Positions 33,014 through 37,284 of a stretch of 37,284 nucleotides of DNA are shown piece by piece. The stretch lies in NCBI GenBank assembly GCA_005799825.1, contig SYFT01000080.1:1-37284 (forward strand), in the 5' to 3' direction. The translations under genes and the position numbers were made by a program. Below the pieces are notes generated by a model. It saw only the letters and a list, made by a program, of their open reading frames with translations. It was not told the DNA's origin and made no database searches. The DNA is from Acidobacteriota bacterium. GTDB lineage: Bacteria > Acidobacteriota > Vicinamibacteria > Vicinamibacterales > SCN-69-37. How positions within the stretch are numbered: the first letter of the stretch is position 1; each line of letters opens with the position of its first letter.

Positions 33014-34108
33014 TCAGCGTTCTGCAAGGAGCCGCTTGACGATCTCGGTGAGCCTGGCCTCGTCGCCAGCTTCCCATCCAAGATCCACCCGGCGCACCAT
33101 GCCGTGGCGATCGATCACCACGAAGTGCGGGATCGGCTGCACGAAATAGGCGGCAGCGTTCGCGTCGGCAGCTTCCCCCTGGCCGGCCCCAGCCTGGGCG
33201 TCGGCGATCACGATCGGAAACGGCAGGCGGTCTTCCTCGATGAAAAGCCTTCGGACGGCGGCGAGTTCGCGCTCCGGCGACATGTTCTTTTCTTTTCCAA
33301 GGTAGCCCCACAGGCGCGTGGCCAATACGATGCGCAAACCCTGCGGCCCGAACCGCTCATGCAGGCGAAGCAGTCCGGGATAACTGTCCTTGCACGGCGA
33401 GCACCAATGCGCTGTGAACTCGATCACTGTCACCGCGCCGCCCAGGTCCATCCGGGTGGTCCCGGGTGCGAGGTTGAGCCATGTCCCTCCGATGAGCGGG
33501 GGCGCGGGTCTGCCGACCATCTCGGCCCGGTCGAGCAACTGCTGCACGAGTTGACGCTCGCGCGCGTCTCCAGGATCGGCGGTGAAGATTCGGACGGCAT
33601 CACGCAGCAGGCGCGTTTCGAGGTCCGCGTCGTTGTGACGATGGGCGTCGGCGGCCAGGATTTCGTAGACGAGGTACCGACCGAAACGGAATGGGGCGCG
33701 CTGGGCCTGGGGCAACTGATCGTACAGCGCGAGGAATCTGCGGAGCAGCTTCTCGTCCGGATCACTGCTGCCACGGTTGAGTGAGACGAGCCGGTTGTAG
33801 CCCGCGCACTTCTGCGTGAGCACTTCCGAACCCATTCGGTCCAGTTCAGCCAGCTTGGCCGCGGCCACACGCCGTCCCGCATCGGTGACCGGCCGCTCGA
33901 GGGCCGCCTGAATCGCCGCGACCAACACATCCGCCCGCTCGCCCGGCGTCTGCCGCGCCAGCGCCACAGGCGACGACGCGTGCACTATCCACAACGGGCA
34001 TGCGACGACCAGGGTCAGAGCGAAGAGGGGTCCGCGCACGCGGCGGATTATCTCACCGACGACGCGAACTTCCACAACTTCCGGGCCTGGCCGGGGGCTC
34101 CAGTTCAT
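33014..34108 (-). CDS. TlpA-like thioredoxin-fold protein with helical N-terminal domain (copy 2)
   Basis: About 364 residues. A hydrophobic export segment (GPLFALTLVVACPLWIVHA) lies around residue 27-45. A helical region of about 150 residues follows, then a thioredoxin-like domain with active site HWCSPCKDSYPG (CSPC) and a cis-Pro region QPIPHFVVIDRHGMVR. It is a paralogue of 20749-22011: both share FTAHWCxPCK, SYPG, VVLAT-x-L-x-GY and an acidic charged loop. The start is uncertain. ATG 34108 is used, but a GTG just before the hydrophobic segment (RVRGPLF) would give a more usual signal peptide. It is convergent with the PQQ-type gene. Confidence 0.85.
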   Translation of the reverse strand: MNWSPRPGPEVVEVRVVGEIIRRVRGPLFALTLVVACPLWIVHASSPVALARQTPGERADVLVAAIQAALERPVTDAGRRVAAAKLAELDRMGSEVLTQKCAGYNRLVSLNRGSSDPDEKLLRRFLALYDQLPQAQRAPFRFGRYLVYEILAADAHRHNDADLETRLLRDAVRIFTADPGDARERQLVQQLLDRAEMVGRPAPPLIGGTWLNLAPGTTRMDLGGAVTVIEFTAHWCSPCKDSYPGLLRLHERFGPQGLRIVLATRLWGYLGKEKNMSPERELAAVRRLFIEEDRLPFPIVIADAQAGAGQGEAADANAAAYFVQPIPHFVVIDRHGMVRRVDLGWEAGDEARLTEIVKRLLAER

Positions 34109-34223
34109 CGAGTGTGCCGATTCTAGTAGGATGTGCCCCTCTGCCATCCAGCCCACGCCTGGCCGGACCTCGATCGGTCGTGGTCCGGATGCAGCGGTTC
34201 GCATGAAAGAAGGGATTGACTCA

Positions 34224-34673
34224 ATGAGTACGTTTTCCGATGCTGCCGCAAAGACCGCTGTCCGCCAGCGACTCGAGCGCCTGACTCCGAATACACCGCG
34301 CAAGTGGGGCAAGATGACTCCGCATCAGATGGTGTGCCACCTCACCGACGGCTACCGCTCGTCGGCGGGAGAGCGAACGGTGGCGCCGGTCCACAACGTC
34401 TTCACCCGAACGGTGGTGAGGCTCATTGCGCTCCACACGCCGATGACATGGCCGAGGGGCGTCAAGACGGTTCCCGAAGGCGATCAGGAACAGGGCGGCA
34501 CCAGGCCGGCGGAGTGGGATCGGGATCTGGCGGAATTGCTTCGCAGGATCGACGCCTTCACCGCCATCGACGGCCGCCCGCACGCCATCTTCGGTCCGCT
34601 GACCGGGAGCGAGTGGAACGTGTGGGCCTTTCGCCACGCCGATCACCACTTGCGGCAGTTTGGCCTCAAGTGA
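34224..34673 (+). CDS. DUF1569/DinB-superfamily protein
   Basis: A 149-residue protein starting MSTFSDAAAKTAVRQRLERL. The family pattern WGKMTPHQMVCHLTDGYR (H in the first metal motif) and the closing RHADHHLRQFGL (H-x2-HH) are both present, so the metal site looks intact. Members are small four-helix proteins of unknown or thiol-transferase-like role. Its start at 34224 has AAGGG 9 nt upstream; an ATG at 34203 is in frame as well. It is the only unbroken DinB-type gene of three in the window. Confidence 0.86.
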   Translation: MSTFSDAAAKTAVRQRLERLTPNTPRKWGKMTPHQMVCHLTDGYRSSAGERTVAPVHNVFTRTVVRLIALHTPMTWPRGVKTVPEGDQEQGGTRPAEWDRDLAELLRRIDAFTAIDGRPHAIFGPLTGSEWNVWAFRHADHHLRQFGLK

Positions 34674-34696
34674 CGAAGCGGACGTGTGTCCAGAAT

Positions 34697-34710
34697 TTAC
34701 AGACCTGTAA
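34697..34710. promoter_or_regulatory. Palindrome upstream of pstB
   Basis: TTACAG-AC-CTGTAA, a perfect 6-2-6 inverted repeat 67 nt before the pstB ATG. It includes CTGTAA, loosely like one half of a Pho-box repeat, but the direct-repeat spacing of a Pho box is not present, so the regulator is undecided. Confidence 0.4.
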
Positions 34711-34747
34711 CACACCGGACTCATCCCGGCCGCACAGTGTGAGTAGC

Positions 34748-34777
34748 ATGAAAACAACGTGTACGCGACTCGCCTGA
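34748..34777 (+). CDS. Possible 9-codon leader peptide overlapping pstB start
   Basis: ATG at 34748 opens MKTTCTRLA; its TGA shares a base with the pstB ATG at 34777 (TGATG). GTGAG precedes it by 4 nt. Since pstB has no clear ribosome binding site of its own, ribosomes finishing this mini-ORF could restart at pstB. This is inference; such short ORFs also arise by chance. Confidence 0.3.
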   Translation: MKTTCTRLA

Positions 34778-35589
34778 TGGAATCAGCCTCTGCCACACCA
34801 TCGTCGATCCTGGCTCACCCAGATGGTGCTGCGTCCGTCGCCATTGAGGTGGAGTCTGTCAGCTTCTTCTATGGTCAGAAGCAGGCGCTGACGGACATTT
34901 CGATCGACATTCATGCCAATCGCGTGACGGCGTTCATCGGTCCCTCCGGCTGCGGGAAGAGCACGTTCCTGCGGGCGCTGAATCGGATGAACGACGTCAT
35001 TCCAGGCGCACGGCTGACCGGGTCGGTCCGCATCGGCGGCGAAGACGTGTACGCGCCGACTGCCGACGTCGTGGCGGTGCGGCGCCGGGTCGGCATGGTC
35101 TTTCAGAAGTCGAATCCCTTCCCCAAGACAATCTTCGAGAACGTGGCCTATGGCCTGCGTGTGAACGGCCTGGCCGGCACGCGAGGGGAACTGGCGAACC
35201 GGGTCGAAGAGAGCCTGCAGGCGGCGGCGATCTGGGATGAAGTCAAGGACCGGCTGCACACGTCGGCGTTGGGGCTGTCGGGTGGCCAGCAGCAGCGGCT
35301 GTGCATCGCGCGGGCGCTGGCGACCCGGCCCGCCATTCTCCTGATGGACGAACCGGCATCCGCGCTGGATCCGATCGCCACGCAGCGGATCGAAGAACTG
35401 GTCTATCAGCTCAAGAATGACTACACGATTGTGATCGTGACGCATAACATGCAGCAGGCGGCGCGGGTGTCAGACACGACGGCATTCTTCTGGCTCGGTC
35501 GGTTGCTGGAATGCGGGCCGACCGAGAGAATATTTACCGATCCGGCTGAAAAACTGACTGAAGATTACGTAACGGGCCGGTTCGGCTAA
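34777..35589 (+). CDS. pstB: Phosphate ABC transporter ATP-binding protein PstB (copy 1)
   Basis: A 270-residue ATPase that powers the PstSCAB phosphate importer. Motifs: Walker [11 protein letters not shown]-loop [10 protein letters not shown], signature [15 protein letters not shown], Walker [13 protein letters not shown], switch His in [12 protein letters not shown], and the PstB ending [13 protein letters not shown] at 34759 could add six residues. It is followed after 19 nt by phoU. Copy 2 lies convergently at 36283-37125, with closely similar sequence but a different N-terminal extension. Confidence 0.95.
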   Translation: MESASATPSSILAHPDGAASVAIEVESVSFFYGQKQALTDISIDIHANRVTAFIGPSGCGKSTFLRALNRMNDVIPGARLTGSVRIGGEDVYAPTADVVAVRRRVGMVFQKSNPFPKTIFENVAYGLRVNGLAGTRGELANRVEESLQAAAIWDEVKDRLHTSALGLSGGQQQRLCIARALATRPAILLMDEPASALDPIATQRIEELVYQLKNDYTIVIVTHNMQQAARVSDTTAFFWLGRLLECGPTERIFTDPAEKLTEDYVTGRFG

Positions 35590-35608
35590 TTTCTCGAGAA
35601 CAGCGATC

Positions 35609-36268
35609 ATGGAAACTCACGTCCGGCACTTTCAAGATGAACTCGACGAACTGAAGCGGCGCCTGCTCAAGATGGGCGGCCTTGCGGAGGAGCGCCTCCA
35701 ACTGGCGGTCAAGGCCATCGTTGACCGGGACCTCGCCGCCATGGACGTGGTCCTTAGCGGCGACTCCGATATCAACAAGCTTCATGTCGAGATCGACGAT
35801 CGGTGTGTCAAGCTGCTGGCGCTGCACCAGCCGATGGCCGTGGATCTGCGCTCCATCGTTGCTGCCGTCAAGATCAACAGCGATCTCGAGCGCGTGGGTG
35901 ACCTGGCCGTCAACATTGCGGAAGCCGGGCAGCGTTACCTGCAGCACGCGCCCGTCAAGGAACTGATCGACATTCCACGGATGGCCACCATCGCGCAGAC
36001 CATGCTGCGAGATGCGCTCGATGCATTCGTGCGACGGGATCTCGACCTCGCCCATTCCGTGCTGACCGCCGACGACCGGCTCGACGAACTCAAGAGCCAG
36101 GTGTTCCGCGACCTGCTGGCGCACATGCTGAACGACCCGTCCACGATCGAGGCGGCGCTCGATCTGATCCTGGTGTCGCGCCACCTGGAACGGGTGGGGG
36201 ACCACGCCACGAATGTTGCCGAGGACGTCATCTTCATGGTGTCCGCGAAGGACGTCAGACACCAGTAA
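35609..36268 (+). CDS. phoU: Phosphate signalling regulator PhoU
   Basis: A 219-residue protein of two PhoU helical bundles. The metal-binding E/D-x3-D motifs are in SDLERVGDLAVNIAE (first half) and RHLERVGDHATNVAED (second half). PhoU links the Pst transporter to the PhoR/PhoB system and limits phosphate uptake. It follows pstB by 19 nt in the same operon; its stop is only 14 nt from the stop of the convergent pstB copy 2, leaving no room for a terminator. Confidence 0.96.
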   Translation: METHVRHFQDELDELKRRLLKMGGLAEERLQLAVKAIVDRDLAAMDVVLSGDSDINKLHVEIDDRCVKLLALHQPMAVDLRSIVAAVKINSDLERVGDLAVNIAEAGQRYLQHAPVKELIDIPRMATIAQTMLRDALDAFVRRDLDLAHSVLTADDRLDELKSQVFRDLLAHMLNDPSTIEAALDLILVSRHLERVGDHATNVAEDVIFMVSAKDVRHQ

Positions 36269-36282
36269 ATGAGGTCGCTGAT

Positions 36283-37125
36283 TTACCCAAAGCGCCCTGT
36301 GATGTAGTCCTCGGTGTGCGGGCTCTTCGGGCTGGTGAACATCTCGGCGGTGTGTGAGAACTCCACCAGCTTGCCCATCCAGAAGAACGCCGTCTTATCC
36401 GACACCCGCGCCGCCTGTTGCAGGTTGTGGGTCACGATCACGATCGTGTACTCGGCCTTGAGAGTGTGAATGAGTTCTTCGATCTTCTGGGTCGCGATGG
36501 GGTCGAGCGCGGAGCACGGCTCGTCCATCAGAATGACCTCGGGTTCCGTGGCGATGGCGCGCGCGATGCACAGGCGCTGCTGCTGTCCGCCTGAGAGCGA
36601 GAGCCCGCTCGTGTCGGCGCGGTCCTTGGCCTCATCCCAGAGTGCGGCACCTTTGAGCGCACGTTCGAACGCCGCGTCCAGCACCCGCTTGTCCTTGATG
36701 CCGGCCACGCGCAGGCCGTAGACGACATTCTCATAGATGGACTTTGGGAGCGGGTTGGACTTCTGAAAGACCATGCCGATCCGGCGCCGAACATCGATCA
36801 CATCCGTCTTCCGGGCGTAGATGTTGGTGCCGTCCACGATGAAGTCGCCGGTGATCTTGACACCGTCGATGAGGTCGTTCATCCGATTGAGGCACCGCAG
36901 CAGTGTCGACTTGCCGCACCCGGACGGGCCGATGAACGCCGTCACCTGCTTGGCGGGCACCTGCAGTGACACATCAAAGATCGCCTGCTTTTCTCCGTAC
37001 CACACGTCCGCGTTGCGAATATCGATCTCGATCGCGCCGTCGTGCGCAGCCGCCGGCGCCGCAAACGTGACGTCGGTCTTCAATCGAAGGCGATGATCCG
37101 TGGTGGAGGGTCGTGAAGGATCCAT
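36283..37125 (-). CDS. pstB: Phosphate ABC transporter ATP-binding protein PstB (copy 2)
   Basis: A 280-residue PstB with Walker [11 protein letters not shown]-loop [10 protein letters not shown], signature [15 protein letters not shown], Walker [12 protein letters not shown] and the ending EDYITGRFG. Its N-terminus has about 35 extra residues before [14 protein letters not shown]. It begins 8 nt after the stop of pstA, so this is the copy embedded in a normal pst operon that continues beyond the right edge. Confidence 0.95.
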   Translation of the reverse strand: MDPSRPSTTDHRLRLKTDVTFAAPAAAHDGAIEIDIRNADVWYGEKQAIFDVSLQVPAKQVTAFIGPSGCGKSTLLRCLNRMNDLIDGVKITGDFIVDGTNIYARKTDVIDVRRRIGMVFQKSNPLPKSIYENVVYGLRVAGIKDKRVLDAAFERALKGAALWDEAKDRADTSGLSLSGGQQQRLCIARAIATEPEVILMDEPCSALDPIATQKIEELIHTLKAEYTIVIVTHNLQQAARVSDKTAFFWMGKLVEFSHTAEMFTSPKSPHTEDYITGRFG

Positions 37126-37133
37126 GTGTGTCT

Positions 37134-37284
37134 TCAGAACGCCGACGTCAGATACTTGCGTCGCAACCGGCCCCGCACCACGATCGCCGTCAGGTTGAGC
37201 AGCAGGACGATGACGAGCAGCAGAATCGACGTGGCATACACCATCGGAATCGCCGCTTCGACGTTCGGGCTCTGGAAGCCCACG
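37134..37284 (-). CDS. pstA: Phosphate ABC transporter permease PstA, C-terminal end (runs off the window)
   Basis: Forty-nine residues of the last periplasmic loop and helix: [36 protein letters not shown], then the basic end [13 protein letters not shown]. This matches the end of PstA (ATxILLxIVxLLNLxAxxxR). It is directly upstream of pstB copy 2 with an 8-nt gap, as in pst operons. Confidence 0.88.
   Translation of the reverse strand, partial: VGFQSPNVEAAIPMVYATSILLLVIVLLLNLTAIVVRGRLRRKYLTSAF

Noticed and set aside
31905-33311. A 468-codon minus-strand frame opposite the PQQ-type propeller gene
   Set aside because: Antisense to repeated LDxxTGxxxW blades; no independent evidence.
34697-34710. 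Pho box ahead of pstB
   Set aside because: The element is an inverted repeat, not the spaced direct repeat of a Pho box, so I list it only as an unassigned palindrome.

Overview
The window is GC-rich DNA with short gaps, frequent start/stop overlaps and many exported proteins. Several families (VWFA-related acidobacterial-type protein, two large S9 peptidases, DinB-like proteins, kinase/TolB-type propeller remnant) point to an Acidobacteriota genome, probably a Vicinamibacteria-like lineage. This assignment is inference from family content; no rRNA or tRNA gene was seen.

Layout. 1-1440: start of an ABC-F ATPase (minus), an RRM RNA-binding protein with a clear terminator, and a small basic-tailed protein. 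1456-11881 (minus): a tightly packed set read from right to left: S9 peptidase, HEAT-cyclophilin fusion, 101-aa protein, DUF4126 membrane protein, second S9 peptidase, short beta-barrel-like protein, sulfatase. It looks like one or two operons for exported proteins. 12025-18985: gamma-glutamyltransferase, a wrecked VWFA-type gene, a beta-lactamase-fold serine hydrolase (minus), a DinB gene broken by one in-frame stop, and a NUDT19-like NUDIX hydrolase. 19127-20331: a visibly less GC-rich segment with two small genes, bounded by two hairpins that resemble integron attC sites; beside it lies the 3' remnant of a kinase/TolB-type gene. 20749-23890 (minus): DsbD and a TlpA-like thioredoxin. 24030-28459: TIGR01777 epimerase, amidohydrolase, a second DinB gene with a nonsense codon, stubs of rsmE and of a membrane protein fused head to head, and a LolA-like protein. 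28494-31554 (minus): an overlapping operon of AlkB-type diiron monooxygenase, HupE/UreJ protein and metallo-beta-lactamase-fold protein, divergent from a PQQ-type propeller gene across two matched operator-like palindromes. 33014-34673: a second TlpA-like thioredoxin and an intact DUF1569/DinB protein. 34777-37284: phosphate locus with pstB-phoU (plus) converging on pstA-pstB (minus).

Three things stand out: the attC-flanked low-GC insert, the number of recently broken genes between about 13.7 and 27.5 kb, and the AlkB-HupE-MBL operon with its shared operator region. A 52-bp hairpin-forming repeat occurs twice, each time just upstream of a plus-strand gene in a divergent gap.
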